Below, piece after piece: positions 35,729 through 49,706 of a DNA stretch of 64,000 nt. The translations under genes and the position numbers were made by a program. How positions within the stretch are numbered: the stretch's first letter is position 1; every line of letters begins with the position of its first letter. The DNA comes from Dipetalonema caudispina (taxonomy: Eukaryota > Nematoda > Chromadorea > Rhabditida > Onchocercidae): NCBI GenBank assembly GCA_013365325.1, contig JABVXV010000005.1, positions 62,001 to 126,000 on the forward strand, in the 5' to 3' direction. Below the pieces are notes generated by a model. That model was not told the DNA's origin and searched no databases. It saw only the letters and a list, made by a program, of their open reading frames with translations.

Positions 35729-37921
35729 CTAAAGTTGAGAAATTTTTGAACCTTAGGTAAGACGCTGTGACAAATATCAAATTTGAAATGTGTTCGTGAA
35801 CTTTTGTTATACTATCGTACTTCAAAAGTCGATCATTTTAAGAAAAGTTTTAATTCAGCAAGGAAATTTTTAAGAAAAAGCTTCAGAAGTGAAGTGAAAA
35901 TCAAACAGATTCACCATAATACGACCAACCAATACAAGATAATGTAAATGAAATGTTCTGAAAAATATAATTAGTTTAATGTTGTCTTGTTGGAATGATG
36001 CAAATTTAGAAGTATCATTTAAGCTTTGTCTTGAATATTGATTAATAATTATACCCTGATCATCGAATCATCATCGAATATTAGTGATAACAATGATATA
36101 TATTAATTAATCATTTATCGAGTCTCTAACTTGTCAAGATTACAGTTTGCGCTCTTGAAGTTCAAACACGGCATATCATAGCATGAAATAATTGCTTTGT
36201 TCTGATGATATAAATATAATTTAAATAATTTAAGCTTGGCAAAACATATGTGATCCCAACAAAGCACATGACATTATTGCTGCATGATTTTGCATAATTT
36301 TTTATTAGGAAGATCTTGACAATAACGATTTGTAAACGAAATGGATAACGTCCGGTATATCCTGAATATCTTTGTATCCTCATACTACTTTTCAGGAAGA
36401 AAACAAGACAGATGAGGTATTTTAATTTCTTTTCAGGAACTAATCTGCCTTCCTATCTCTTTATCATTACTTATTGGTGTAGTAAGGATGAAATGAAAAA
36501 AAGGGTGCTTACGAGTAAGTTATTTTTGTCATCGTAATCAAGCGTTTCAACTTAGGTGTATCCTAATAATCGTGATTACGGTAAGACAGGATTTCAAGGA
36601 GTATTTATGAAAAGAATCTATAAATAATCTCTGGAAGAACTTCTTCGTATCAAACCAATTCGTAAAATAGGTCGTACGTTTCTTAACTTCATGTTTTTTT
36701 GCCCATTAAACAAATTTATAGATGTGCAAATGAGGAAATAAAATAAACATACACAAATTTATGTTTTCAAGAAGCTACTGGATCCAGTTCAATATGTATC
36801 CAGCATCATCAGATGATTGTAAAGGCCTGAAAAGCTTTTGAGCCAAAAAGTTAAGAGTCTGATGCACAGGAGCTTGCTCTCTGGCTGCATTACGTTTTAC
36901 TAATACTGACTATTCTCCTATTATTTGTCCTAATTCTGTTTTAACTAAAAATAGCCCAGCACTGATTCACCTTGAAAGCGCAAAAATCACAATTCTTTTC
37001 ATCCCAAAAAGAACGAAAAAGATTAGGAAATAAGAATGATAGTTTCGTGAGTTTTCTTTTATAATTTAAGCGAAACGATTTTTTGCATATCAGTGAATCG
37101 TAGAAGTTAATTAAGAGAACAGTAAGTTTCATCCATTTTCATTTCAAATATCAAATATTTCTTACCAAAATGAAGTATGAATAAATTTTTCTGGAAAAGA
37201 AGAAAAAACGTTTGGAAAGATAATCAAAAGTAAATTTTCAGTGAAAAAGGTCTCGATACTAGTCATTAGATCAATGCGTCTAGCAAGCTAATGATTAAGT
37301 TCCTGAGGGTTTTGATTGATCTAAAATGGCTTCAGCCATGCTTTGAGGTCAACTAATCATTCTTGCTATTTAACGTTAATTCTGATTGTGATGGAACATT
37401 TACATTTCTCGGAGAGATTTGATTGGGATTTGAAAGTTTTAAAGGTAAAACTTTGGGATATGAGAAAATATCTGGCTTCAATAACATTCTTATCAGAGAT
37501 ATAGTAATATATATGGTAAGAATGTATACAACATCTCAGTGCAGCAAAGCGCTTTAATGATGAATATTTTTCTCCGTGCACCGTCCCTTGAACTCGCCTG
37601 TGGTGCCTTTCGGAAGTATTCACCAATCTTTAAATTAACATGATTTTTTAGAGTTGGAGTAAAATTTACGGAACCGGTTTCTTGGACCTTCGCATTCAAT
37701 GTCATGATGGAATACATCTTTGTCCAAATTCCTTCACTGTATGTCTCTACTCATTTTCCATCCAATTATATCAAAGATAGCGCATTCTTTCTAAAATGCG
37801 ATGAATTTCTACAGCGGAAGTTATATACTTTATACTAGTCGCTGTTCAAATCTTGCTTTTCTCTTCAATAATCCACTGCTTAATATGGACTGAAAATTCT
37901 GCGTTGAAATCTAACGCTGGC

Positions 37922-37967
37922 AAAAATAAAGAGTTATGTGTTAACCACTGTGCCAAGCGATTAATTC
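37922..37967 (-). repeat. tRNA-like A-box relic
   Basis: On the minus strand the sequence cttggcacagtggttaacac matches a tRNA D-arm with its pol III A box. About 35 bases on there is a 5-bp stem with a 7-nt loop (gcgtt/aacgc, 37889-37914) in the place of a T arm. The rest does not fold as a tRNA. It is probably a degenerate tRNA pseudogene or tRNA-derived SINE. Confidence 0.4.
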
Positions 37968-38868
37968 TCTAACATTTTTAAACGATCCGAAGAGTGATAA
38001 GCGTTGAATGGATCAGATCAGATGAATGGAACTGCTTGCATTAATCGTGACCTTTAGCAACATTTTTATTGTATTGACTTTGACTATTATTTCATCATTT
38101 GTACTGAACAGTTACGTTAGCTATCATTCAACATTCGAAAAATACCCTTGGAGGTGTTTTTTTTTCGTTAACTTTTTTTTTGTCGGTAATTTGTTTTTCT
38201 TTATTTGCATCTATTTTTTCCATTTATATAGATTTTTGTTAGTAGACTATATCACTTTCTCGCGTTTTTTAAATTATTTTCTCTCATGCCTTTTATTTCG
38301 CTGTGATCGCTATATCCGATAATGAGCTAACTACAACATCCTAAATAGTGACAGTTGTCTTTATTATTTCTTTAATTTATTTTAATTTCCAATACTCTGC
38401 GTTAAAGGATCACCTCTCATGTAATTAATTATTGAATCCGAAAATAACTCTCTCAATTTTAGCTTCAGTCATTGTTAACTTCTGTTATTATCTTATCAGT
38501 TTTCCACTTTTTTTAATCCTTCATTCTTCTTTCACCGGAATTTTTGACTTAATAATGAGAAATAAAATGTCCTTTAGCAACTTTTTTTTTCTTTCAGTTT
38601 CTATGTTTTTCATTCTCCTCTGATGTGTGACGTAAAAATTGCCCTCAATTAGTTGTGGAAGAACTGGAAGAAGACGGAACTTATAAATAGCTAATTTAAA
38701 TTTTAAATGCAAGAAATGCGATTTTCTACCTTTGCTCTTCGCCACAAATTGTACTTTTAGACTAAGTTAGGAGGGTCTCAGGATAGATTAGGCACTTGAA
38801 TGAAACAGAATATCAAAGATCCTTTGAATGCTCTTACTGTATTCGAAGATAAAGATTTATATTAGTTC

Positions 38869-38869
<1 letters not shown>

Positions 38870-38903
<34 letters not shown>
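38870..38903. repeat. CT dinucleotide microsatellite
   Basis: An uninterrupted (TC)17 tract of about 34 bases lies in intergenic DNA. It is likely to vary in length between individuals. Confidence 0.97.
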
Positions 38904-38908
<5 letters not shown>

Positions 38909-41900
38909 ACAAGGCTCTATCAGGCATTGTCCAGAAGTTAACGAAGAAAGGGCCTCAAAGCTAATATTCTTACAGGTGTCTAAGCAACATTTATTTTCTG
39001 AACCTTACCATTACTTACTTCACAACTTCTTATGAAAGTTATTTTCATTTCTCAAAATTTTATCGGTTTCCCTACAAATTAAGAAGTTTTGTTGAATGTT
39101 ACGAAATTTCATATCATCTCTTAAGTTCTGCTGGTTCCGGAATAAATTCCTTTTTCTCTCAAGTACAGTCTCATTCCATGGAAATGATCTATGTTAAAAG
39201 CATCAATTCAAGCAATAAAGGAATAATTTGGAGCAGTACAACTTAAGAATTAAACTTGATTAAGGCAAAATAGAATTAGTTTACTCTCTTTTGAAATTTA
39301 GGAGAGATTAAGCTGATAGCAAGATAAACGATCATTATCTTCCTCTATTCTGGAAATAAAGATTAGCACTTTTACCGGACAAACATGTCTATTGCAGAGA
39401 AATTGATTTGTAATAATAAATAGTCAATTATTATCTTTTAAGTAGATTTGACATAGTAAACAATGATTAAACACAAAAATTTTTATTAAACCAATTTTGC
39501 ATTTCCTTCCTGCAAATATTTATTAATTTATTAGGGAAACTCTAGGTATAAATGATGGATGAGTAAAGAAAGATGATAAATTTCCTCCTAAAAGAAAAAA
39601 AGTTCCTAAAAATATCTTTTCTCCCATGATATTTTGTTGAAAACTTAACTCCGAACTGTCATCCCTTTTTGTATAAGCGATTCCTTAACATATCTAATAT
39701 CTTTAAATATTTGTCATTCTATTGCTTAAAACAAAATTTGCAAATGCAAAAATTACATTTCCAATCGATAGTTAAAACTTGTTATGATCTGTGAAATGTA
39801 CTTACCAACTCTTTCCGAGCACAAAATACATGTAAATATGATAAATTCAATTACTGAATGAGGTTATTGCCAAAGAGAAGGAGGTGAACTATCCCTGATC
39901 ATTTTTATACACCAATATTGAATTATCGTGAGACAGTATGTAAAAAGATGAATAAACAAGTAAATTGAGTAAATAGCTATGTGGACGAAGAATTAAACGG
40001 TTGGGCAAGTAAGAAAAAAAATGAGTTCAGAAGTATAAAAACCTTCCATATCTTTGTCGATGATTGAAACTGATTGAATTTTTCTCGATTTTCACTTCCT
40101 GAAATATTCAGAAACAATTTTAAGAAAACTTTTGGCTTAATTTGTTGATCCCTCAATAGGTCAGTTCAACTATCCTTAGTAAGGTATAAGTGCTTAATCA
40201 GTTTGGACTGATAATCAATATAGCTATAATAGCTTTGATAGGAATATGGTAGAAATTTGGAAATTATTGAAGATGAGTTGAGAAAGTTTTCCATTATACA
40301 TCTTTCTCTCGGTCTGAAGTAAATGCTAGAATGAGCCACTGTAGTATGAGAGTGATGAAGGAATGAGAATCTAATCACTACTATTGATAAGGAGCGGTGA
40401 TTGTAATTGGTTTATCACTTCCAAAATGTTAGTTAGATATATCTCCTCTTTATGCCAACTCATCTATAAAAGGTTCAATAGTGCTTGCTGCACCGCAATT
40501 TCCTGTCTTACACATTTTGCTGTCAACGTCATTGTCACACCACTTTTCTCCAAATCATTGCAGTTTTTGTTGAAACTTCTTACAACATGAAGATGTCTTT
40601 TTCAGCTCTCATTTCACCTTTTTCTCCATTCTGTTTGTGACGAATTTCTTCATCTATCTTCTTTTATTTCTCTTCTTCATCTCAACCGATAATCAAATGT
40701 GATCCCAATTTTCATGACTAGTACCACGGATCTCAAGAATATATAGTTGTTTATCGATTTTTTTAATTTCGTTATCATTCATTTTTCTTGATATCATTTT
40801 GGATTAGTGCTGGTATAACAGTAATGAATAATTATTAGTTAATAAATGATGATTTATTCTTTAATAAAGAATTGTCATCATAATTATTTGTTGATTTTTA
40901 TTTTTAAATAACCAAATTGTCAATGGTTTTCATGTTGATATAAAAAGATTCTCTTTCCGGTTATGGAATTTCTCCAGTTATTTCAAGAAAAGAAGCATAC
41001 TGAGAGTATTTCAAAACTATTTTAAGTGTAGAACTCAATATTTAGTCCATACTAATCAGTTGCTTAGAGACATTATTGTATAAATCTGAATTACATAACT
41101 TTTTATACTCTACTGAATTGAATTCATAAGTTTTTGGACTTCTCGGCGCTAAACGGGAAATCATTCAAAACTTATTCGAAAATGTTTTAAATTTGATTTT
41201 ACTGGATCATGAAATGGTACATTAACCTCTGACACGATGAAAGCAGCATATTCTTTAAAGAATGACTCATTCTATTTTCCTTGTAGACAAATTTAGATGC
41301 TCGTAAATTGCATAGAATCACAATAGAACGATGTGTTCAAGAATAAATGAAATGGAACGCTGAAATATTTCTGCAAAAGTCTCTGAAGATGGAAATCTTT
41401 AAGAATTTCTTTTTTGTTTATTGTTCTTAGAGAATTGACAAAAGCAGTAATAAATTTGAAGATCAATATTTCATGCCTATATCATTCACTACCACGTGAT
41501 CTTGACGCTTCTTCCGGTTAGCACTTTTTTACTGTTTGCGCTCCTCTAACTCCTATTCCTTCCTTTATTTCGTCTTATTTTTGCCAGGGAAATGACAAAT
41601 GAAAAATAATCTATCAATATTCAATATTTTCCAATTTAAGAAAACTATGAACTCGGAAACGGACGTCAATAGTTAGTAAACGGGCCACGTCATAAATGTT
41701 TACCACGCATCAAAATGCTTCATGAATCATACAAAGGATGCTCTTTCTCTCTTTTTACCCTTTTTTAAAGGGAAAAAGTCAATTAATAAGTTGTTTGTGT
41801 TCGATCAGTGTTTCTTCCATAATTAAAATCACAAATGCTTTTTATTCATTTTGATGTGAAACTTTAACAACAACCACTTTTTCCAACTTTCTCCATTTAT

Positions 41901-42889
41901 TGATTTAAAGGAAGTTTGGATCTATGGAGAAGGTCTAACCTCACTTAATTCTTTTCTTTGAGAAATGTCCTTGACAAGAACTTTGCTTTTAGTTATGTTT
42001 GTTATTTCCGTCATGGAAGATTAAATTCAAATTTCAACAAGTTGGAATACAATTTTTGTGTGTTGAATTCGGTAAGAATAATTTACTGCTCCGTTTAATT
42101 CACTTCCGTAAGCAATGCGGAACTATTTTCCACTCATTGACAATAATTCCATCTATTTATCACCACGTTGTATTTCCCTTTATTCCTCTAATTGTTAAGC
42201 TCATTTATGTAAACATTCACTTAAAGCTGATCACGATTGCGTCGTTCGCAATGCGACGTTGCCAAGATCGGATACACTCTGTGGTATTAAATTTATGAAT
42301 AATGCAATCAGTAAATGTGAGATTTTATCTGACGTAGAAATCACTACGTAGTTTCTAACAGGTTTACCTTAGGATATGCTTACAAAGAATCGTATTTCCA
42401 TTTGCATATAAAATTGTTCAGATTTGTGTTTATTTCACAATTAATCATCGAAAAATAGTTACACGATTGTGCAAGAAACTTCCTGCTGCCAATTTCATAC
42501 TCATAGCTTATTAATTGAATGACTATTTGCAGACAGCTGATCGACAGGAAATACTGGAAAACGGGCCAAAGTAAGTACGTATGAACTCTGGTTAACCTTT
42601 TCTCTTCCGATATAGACTGTTGTTCATCGACCAAATGAAAGTCCTTCTGTCGATCTGGTTTCTCCAATTTTTATTATAATTTCATGAGCGACAAAGCAAG
42701 CAATCATCGCAGCAGTATGATTCGATCCTTCGGTCCTTCCTATCTTATGAGGTGAAACATCCAGAAAGATAGTAGAACGGATATGGCCAATTTACAAAGT
42801 TTTCCCCAGATTTTGAAATCAAATTTCGAAATTCAAAAATCTGTTTTAAAAGGAACTAATTCAAACGCGGAAAAGAAGTGGACGCGTTG

Positions 42890-45800
42890 ATGGAGAATCA
42901 CGCATCCTCATCGTTCGAAGCGCAGGATGATCAACCACAGCAATTATCTCTAAAACCCAGTGAAACTGATGATGTTATTAATGATAGCGATGATGAACAA
43001 CTTTTATGTGGCTATGGCGGGTAAATCCATTTTCCATCAAACTTTTAGGAGCTCATTTGATCCTCTATTAATTAAAACTTAGCACTAATTACTTCCATCT
43101 TCTCATCTATCTTATATGCATAGATATTTGCAGGTGTACACCGAGATGGTTACAAAAGTTCCACAATGCCAAGTGGTTGTTACTTATGCTTGGCATCTGC
43201 GCATTTGTGCAAAGTTTCGTCGTCAATAGTATATTTCCTGTGGGTTTATCAACGATTGAAAAACGATTTCACATGACGAGGTCTGTTGGCGAATATCGCA
43301 ATTATTTATCACAATTGAAATACAGATATTCATGTAGGCATTTGAAATCCACCTGCGTAACAGTTTGCAATTTCATTTTCTAAGCAAAACATGCTTTATT
43401 TTACAGTACTCAAACCGGAATCATATCAAGTTGGTACGATTTTGCAATTCTTATTACGGTGTTTCCAGTATGTCACTGGGGTAACACGGGTATGTTTTCT
43501 TCTGGCAACAAATCAATTATGTTTATTTGCTTAAAATGAAGGACAACATGAATAATAAATAGTAATGCCACACACTTTTATTAAATGAATGTTTTGTATG
43601 CCAAAAATAATCTCTCTTCGATTAGAATCAAATGATCGTTAGCGTTGAATTTGAGGGATCTTTTTAACTCACAAATGATTTGGATCAAAGGTAATTTTTT
43701 ATATCATAACAGGTCATAAAGGTCGTTGGATAGGTATAGGTTCATTTCTGATGGCACTTGGTTCATTTATTTGTGTACTTCCGCATTATATGGTATCACC
43801 GTATCAGTATCATGAAACACGACTTAATGAAAGTGAACATGGCCAATGCACATACAGGTTTTAATTACCGCTCCTTTATAACCTATATTTTGAAGTCCCT
43901 TATCTTATTGGAAGTATTAGGCAGTTCAGTCATAAAATCCGTAATGCCGTAAAGTCAGCAATTCTCTTTTAATCCGATAAGACTTCATAAGTCATCATTG
44001 ACAATAAATATATAATAATGGGATGATCTGATTGCTGATTGCCGCATGACACAAAGTTCTTCGGGATTTCTTAGCAAATGCTAATGCTAATGAGTCTAAT
44101 AAGCCTGTCTAGCTCAACACGGTCTGTGACCTTATCCTACATTAAGTTTGGAAACTGAATCTTGAAGCTTCCTTGCATAATTCCGGAATGTTATAGAGAC
44201 AAACAGGTACCAGATTGTTCAAAGCTCTCCAATTCAGCTTCATACCTGAATCCGTACTTCTTGATGTTCTTACTCGGACAAACATTGCACGGTATCGGAG
44301 CAACACCACTGTTTTCTATTGGCACTGCATATTTGGATGAAAATGTCTCACAAAAAGCATCGCCTGTTTATTTGGGTAAGAATATTTGGTGCAATCTTCG
44401 GATCACCTCATATTCGATTTAAAATTCATTGAAATTTTTAAAGATTGCAGTATTGTTCAAATTTCAGCAATTCATTCGGTAGTGACATCCATTGGACCGG
44501 TTATTGGACTTTTCGTTGGTGGCTTTATGTTAACAATTTACACGGATTTTGATCGGGTCGATATGTCAAAGTGGGTTCAAAGATATAGATTCATTCTTTG
44601 CAAAAACCGATATTTCAAAACATGATGGAATTTTGATAATATATTATATGCTTTAATATTTCAATTTTCTAAAATCAAAAAAATATCTTTGATATAGTTT
44701 TGTCTTTCCCGTGAATTATGGGAAAAAAAGAAATTTTCTCTTCTCTAACATGGCATTCCTTCCTTTTGATGCTAAAGCACTGATTTTGATTTATTTAATC
44801 TGATAATCAGTTTGTTATAATTTTATTAATTCCAGCGATTTCATTGGAAATTTCATTTTTGTTTTATTTGCTTTCTAGAAATTTGAATGAATTTCCAGGG
44901 TGAAGATGAAGGATTCATCAGATCCACGATGGGTTGGCGCATGGTGGCTCGGTTTTCTCGGCTCATCAGTTCTTGCCTTTATTACAGCTTTTCCGATTTT
45001 AATGTTTGCTCAAGAGTTACCAGAGGCAAAAAAACACCGTTTGAAAGACATCAATCAGGTTTATAATATATCCAATCAATATATCCAGTAGGTCACATTT
45101 CTTTGGTTACATTTCAATTAACATTTTCCAATCGTGAACTTCAAGTTTCCTGAAAAAAAAAGATATACTGAATTCTTATATGACAATCAAAATTATATCA
45201 TTTAACAAATTCTCTTTTATTTTTGTAGGTTCATGCGATTTCACAAATCAACGATAAAGATATCATCGTGAAAGGAAACTTTAGGTATCTACCACAAGCT
45301 GTTTGGGTAAGTTCTGATAACTCTAAGCTAGAGTTTTTTTTTAGAGCGTATTAATATCAGATTTTTGAAATCAGAATTGTTGGCAGAACTAAAAGGTTTA
45401 TTCGATTCCGTATTTTCGATACAAATAATTATTACTTGTACAGCAAGTGGATATGCTATTTAGAAGTTATGATATTTATTATTAGGAATATCAGAATCTC
45501 GTTGTGGTCAAGTTCATTTTTCATGCTGCAATAAGTGAGGATATCGAAAAATTCATTGAAATATACTTCAGTAACATCATTCTTCAGAATATTTTACGAA
45601 ACCCGACATTTGTTACCACCATCGTGTTGGGTGTTTTCGAATCAATTGTTATTAATGGATTTGCTGCATTTATGCCAAAAATTCTAGAAGCTGTATTGAG
45701 TACAACTCCTACCAAAGCTTCTTATCTTTCTTGTCAGTAAATGATACTATATCAACTTTTCGAAATTTAATTTGCCAAGTTTTTTTTTTTTTTTTTGTTT

Positions 45801-47922
45801 CACTTTAAAGTACTCCTACTTCAATTAATTGCAATTTTTGTTATATTTGCAAAACTTGATGTAAAACCTATAATTTTGAAACAATATTTAGCATATCTGA
45901 TTTCTATAAATGTTTTCAGCAATAGTAATATTTGCTGCTGCAGCTGGTGTTATGCTAGGTGGAGCTTTAATACGGCAATTTAATTTACAGGTTTGTTTTA
46001 CATTTCACTTAAATGATAAACTGTAATCACACATCGTTTTATCACATACCTCATTTACGATAATTATGTAACTGAATTAAGTTGATGAGTAATATCAGAT
46101 TGTTTTATTTATGTTTTTCAGGTTAGTGGGATGTTGAAACTGATATTTGTATGCCATCTGATAGCTTTGATCTTAACGCCATGTTTTCTAATTCAATGTC
46201 CAGCACGTGATTTCATTGGGATCAATCTAAGCTACAATAATCAGTAAGTGAGATCTGTTCGATTGTTCAAAAAATGGCGTTTATGTAGAACTGTTTCAAT
46301 GAAGCTTAGTGCTATTCAAGCTTTTCCTTTTTACAGACATTGTTCGAAAAATAGGATAGAATTTGAAAGCTGTATGTTGCAGAAGGATAAAAGGTACCAC
46401 AGCTAATCTACATGCTACTTGTAATGCCAACTGTTATTGCACAGGGAAATGGAATCCAGTTTGTCATAAGGGTACCGGCTATACCTTTTATTCTGCTTGT
46501 TACGCTGGTTGTACCGATTGGGTACAAAATTCATCGGTAAGTACTACTGTAGTATATACAGCGTATCGTATACACAACGATATTCATTTTATGAAATATG
46601 TAAACTTAAGGGAACATATTGGAGCAGTTGTGTTTGTTTCGATGAATTGGTATCGTATGCTTTGGAGGTACAATACAAAGATAATCATTTGCATGAAGGT
46701 TTTTGTGAAAAAGAATGCGGATATGCTCAATGGCTATTTCTTGTTTTACTGTTTTTTTCGGTAGTTGCCAGTTTTGCTACCGGAATTCCATCCCAGCAGG
46801 TATGTTTTTTTTTTGTTATTGTTGGTAGACTTTCTCATGTAGTATACCAATCCACTTTGAAGAATAGAATTTTGCCAAAATCAATTGTTTAGAATTGAAT
46901 TATTTTTAAAATTCAATTACAAAAAGAGAGTTTACTTAGAGAAAAGGCTATGAGATCTTGAAATGATTTTCCATCATTGAATGCAAATTTCAAAAAATTT
47001 GTCGTAAACTTTAAAAACGATATGAACAATATTCATTGTAAAGTTTAAATACAGAATGTAAGCCATCCTTTCTAATGTATTTAAATCATATATAACATCC
47101 AAATGCTACTGATAATTTGAGGTGTATCAGAAGAGATAAAATTGGATAATATTTGCTTTGTCTCTGAGAACAATTTTCCAGATAATGCTTCGAGTGGTAC
47201 CATTTGAACAGCGTACTTTAGGTATTGGTGTCCATTGGACATTTCTTCGACTTCTAGGTTTGCCCTTTTATGTCCAGATTAACTTTTTTTATTTAAGTAT
47301 AATAAAACTGACTGATATAACACCATTTTTTAATCAAATTCGATGCAATTTTGTATAATTCTAACTTCCTTCGGTGCTAGATTAATTAATTAAAGTAAGG
47401 TTAACTTAGTTTTGTAGTATCGTTTTTTCAGGATTTATTCCTGGAGGAGTTTTATTCGGTATGATGATCGATACGGCTTGTCTGAAATGGAAAGAGGAAT
47501 GCGGTAAGCGGCAATCCTGTTTAGTCTATGATCCCTATCGATTATCTTGGACTATCATGGCTGTTGGTATGCGTTTTCTGGAAAATCCTTTTAAAAATAA
47601 ATTAAAAAGGATAAAATTTTAAAGTGGACTCTTCTACATATCAAAAGAATAAGGCTCAAATTCGTTTCTTCTTGGCTTCTACAGTTCAAGCAATGCATAA
47701 GAAGTGATTTAGTTAACGTGTAACAGAGAAGTGTTTTCAGCAATAGTGTGCAAATTGGTTTCAATCCTGGGTACTATCCTTGGCTACATAACATATCGTC
47801 CCAACGATTTGGACAACAATATGTCGGTACAGACAACTGATAGTCGTGGACCCCTATCACTTACCGTTAATGACGATCGACCACCGGATGAAATAATCCG
47901 ATCGTTTGATGGTGGGGATTAA
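42890..47922 (+). CDS. Organic anion transporting polypeptide (OATP/SLCO family)
   Basis: Sixteen exons join in phase to 699 residues: 42890-43020, 43134-43280, 43407-43489, 43713-43857, 44197-44375, 44468-44570, 44899-45058, 45229-45306, 45588-45732, 45920-45990, 46122-46243, 46383-46536, 46611-46799, 47182-47257, 47432-47566 and 47741-47922. The product is a 12-TM sodium-independent anion transporter. The OATP signature is at about 271-281 (DPRWVGAWWLGFL). TM1 (WLLLMLGICAFVQSFVVNSI) and the TQTGIISSWYD loop are typical. About residues 456-520 form the extracellular Kazal-like loop with CNANCYCTGKWNPVC and SCVCFDE. VVASFATGIPSQQ, FEQRTLGIGVHW and FIPGGVLFG are also family blocks. The N-terminal 45 residues are acidic and cytosolic. 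The family moves bile acids, steroid conjugates and drugs at the plasma membrane; the substrate here is unknown. Confidence 0.95.
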
Positions 47923-49706
47923 AACACCGAAAGATACCTCTCACTCACTTCATGGCACTCTGTTTGGAAGTATCTGGTGCAAGCCTAGGCTCATCAACCG
48001 GTAAAACAGACACAGACCACAGGAATCACGACGATAAAGTAGAAAAGTTGGAAAATGGCTTCGAATCACTCTCTTCGTGGCACTTTTTGATATTGCATAA
48101 TATGTAGTGTATGAAATGATATTAAAAGTCAGCCTCCGAAAATTTCTGCTTTTTTAAATCTGATCACGTCATTGATCGCAATTCCTATTTCCGGAGATTA
48201 TACGAATAGGGTAATCAATTTATCAAGTTTTGATATTAATCTATTATCTAAAAATAACTAGAGCAAATTATTAATCATGGAAGGTATGCCTTTACTGTGA
48301 TCATAATTATAATTGGAAGTTTCAATAGTCCATTACCTGCCTTGAATATTTGTCACTTAACTTTTCTTCTTTTGGTACAATTGAGCTGTTGTAAATAATT
48401 TATTATGTACGTTTACGGTACTTATCATTGTTAACATTTGCTTGGATTTCTGACTATATGCAAATTAAGGAAAAAGTAAGCACGAATAGTTCAGACTTAT
48501 TCCTTCGAAAATCAAACATCGTTCTTACAGTAAAGAGGATCTAAACAGTTGTTAAATATCATTTAGAAAGAATTCGAGTGGGAGGGAAAGTTGATTTAAT
48601 ATAATAATTGATGATGAACGCTGATACAAATATTGTTATACAATGTGTTCATTGCCGCCTTATTGGATTTTCAACTTTCTTGGTCTAGAAGAGTTTATAT
48701 TTGGGGTATTGATCCCCTATTTTCATGCTCAGTAGGGCGTTGATTTCAGCAGTTTTTTAAATAAAAATAATTTATCACTGCTTATCATGGCCTTGGCTTT
48801 TATTCTTCTTGACATTAATCTTGACTAAACAGACAATAGTGTTTATGTGTCTAGTACGAAAACTCTAAATTTTGTATTTTATCGACTAGTTCATGTGATT
48901 ATATCAACACTACGCATTATAATTAGATCGTACGGCTTTATCATTTGCAAAGTCTTCATGTTGCTCATAAGGATTTGTTGTTAGTAACTAATTCATTGCT
49001 GTTTTAATTAAATGTCAAGCCTGATAACATAGTGATTATGATTTCAATCGGAAATCTACTAATAGAAGTCTGCCATTTTTCTTTTTTCGTAAAAAGTAAC
49101 CCTCTCACTGTTCACAAATATTTAAAATGCTGCACTTTTGACATTTTCGTCTTTGCTTCGAAATTAGTCGTTGAGATATGTATTCGAGAAACCGTAATCA
49201 GAGTAGAGTGTTATTATACATGCATCACATATTGCTTCGAAGTATGTGTTATCAGAATCCGGGGAAAGGCGGGTGTTACAGATATATCAGGAGCAGATAC
49301 ACGATGAGTACATCGGGTTGAAATTGCATCTCCTTTTTGAAACTATTGAATTCGACGATCGCCCACTCTCAATATTTTTACTACAGTTATAAAATTTCTC
49401 ATCCGTTGATGAAATAGGCGTAGGAAGGAACTTTGCAAATATATACAAAGAATGTCATATTTATCGCAGATAAAAATTTGCTGATTTTTTTTCCCTTGCG
49501 TACATTTTTCTGATTGCACTAAATGTGAATTTCCAAAAAACCGTCACTTCACAACATTTTCACTGAATCAAACAACAAAGGTCAGCAATAACAAGTGATT
49601 GATCAAAAATCATGTGGAAACTTTGTTTTCTTCCTGACCTTAAGAATTATTAACAGGATTTCCAAATACTGAACAAATGATAATATTTTACAATAAATCG
49701 TTATTG
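47923..49706. other. Converging 3' flanks of OATP and Ly6-like gene 1
   Basis: AT-rich, with no supported gene. A 91-codon plus-strand frame at 49032-49307 has no recognisable motif or splice context. Confidence 0.45.

Larger units (their letters stand above)
35729..42889. other. 7-kb AT-rich interval with no supported gene
   Basis: It probably holds the missing 5' exons of the unrecognised minus-strand gene and the OATP promoter. Open frames are short and low in complexity (for example a Phe/Ile-rich one at 38026-38322). A 74-codon minus-strand frame at 37493-37717 and a 95-codon one at 42380-42667 could contain exons, but I could not link them. It also contains the CT microsatellite and a tRNA-like relic listed separately. 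Confidence 0.45.

Noticed and set aside
36395..36480. Apparent plus-strand mini-exons between ttttcag acceptors
   Set aside because: The implied intron would be under 20 nt, too short to splice, and the product is unremarkable.
37366..37717. Two overlapping minus-strand frames (74 and 86 codons) as a possible upstream exon of the 34679-35728 gene
   Set aside because: None of the visible donors gives the phase required by the next known exon. No family match.
38026..38322. 98-codon plus-strand frame rich in Phe, Ile and Leu
   Set aside because: This composition is what T-rich sequence gives by chance. There is no signal, motif or splice context.
42380..42667. 95-codon minus-strand frame beginning EKPDRQKDFHLVDEQQ, divergent from the OATP gene
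   Set aside because: It has no ATG, no clear acceptor and only a weak internal donor. It might be an exon of the unrecognised minus-strand gene but could not be linked.
46363..46382. Upstream acceptor (ttttacag at 46336) for the OATP Kazal exon
   Set aside because: Using it shifts the frame to an early stop. The acceptor at 46382 keeps the Kazal cysteines in frame.
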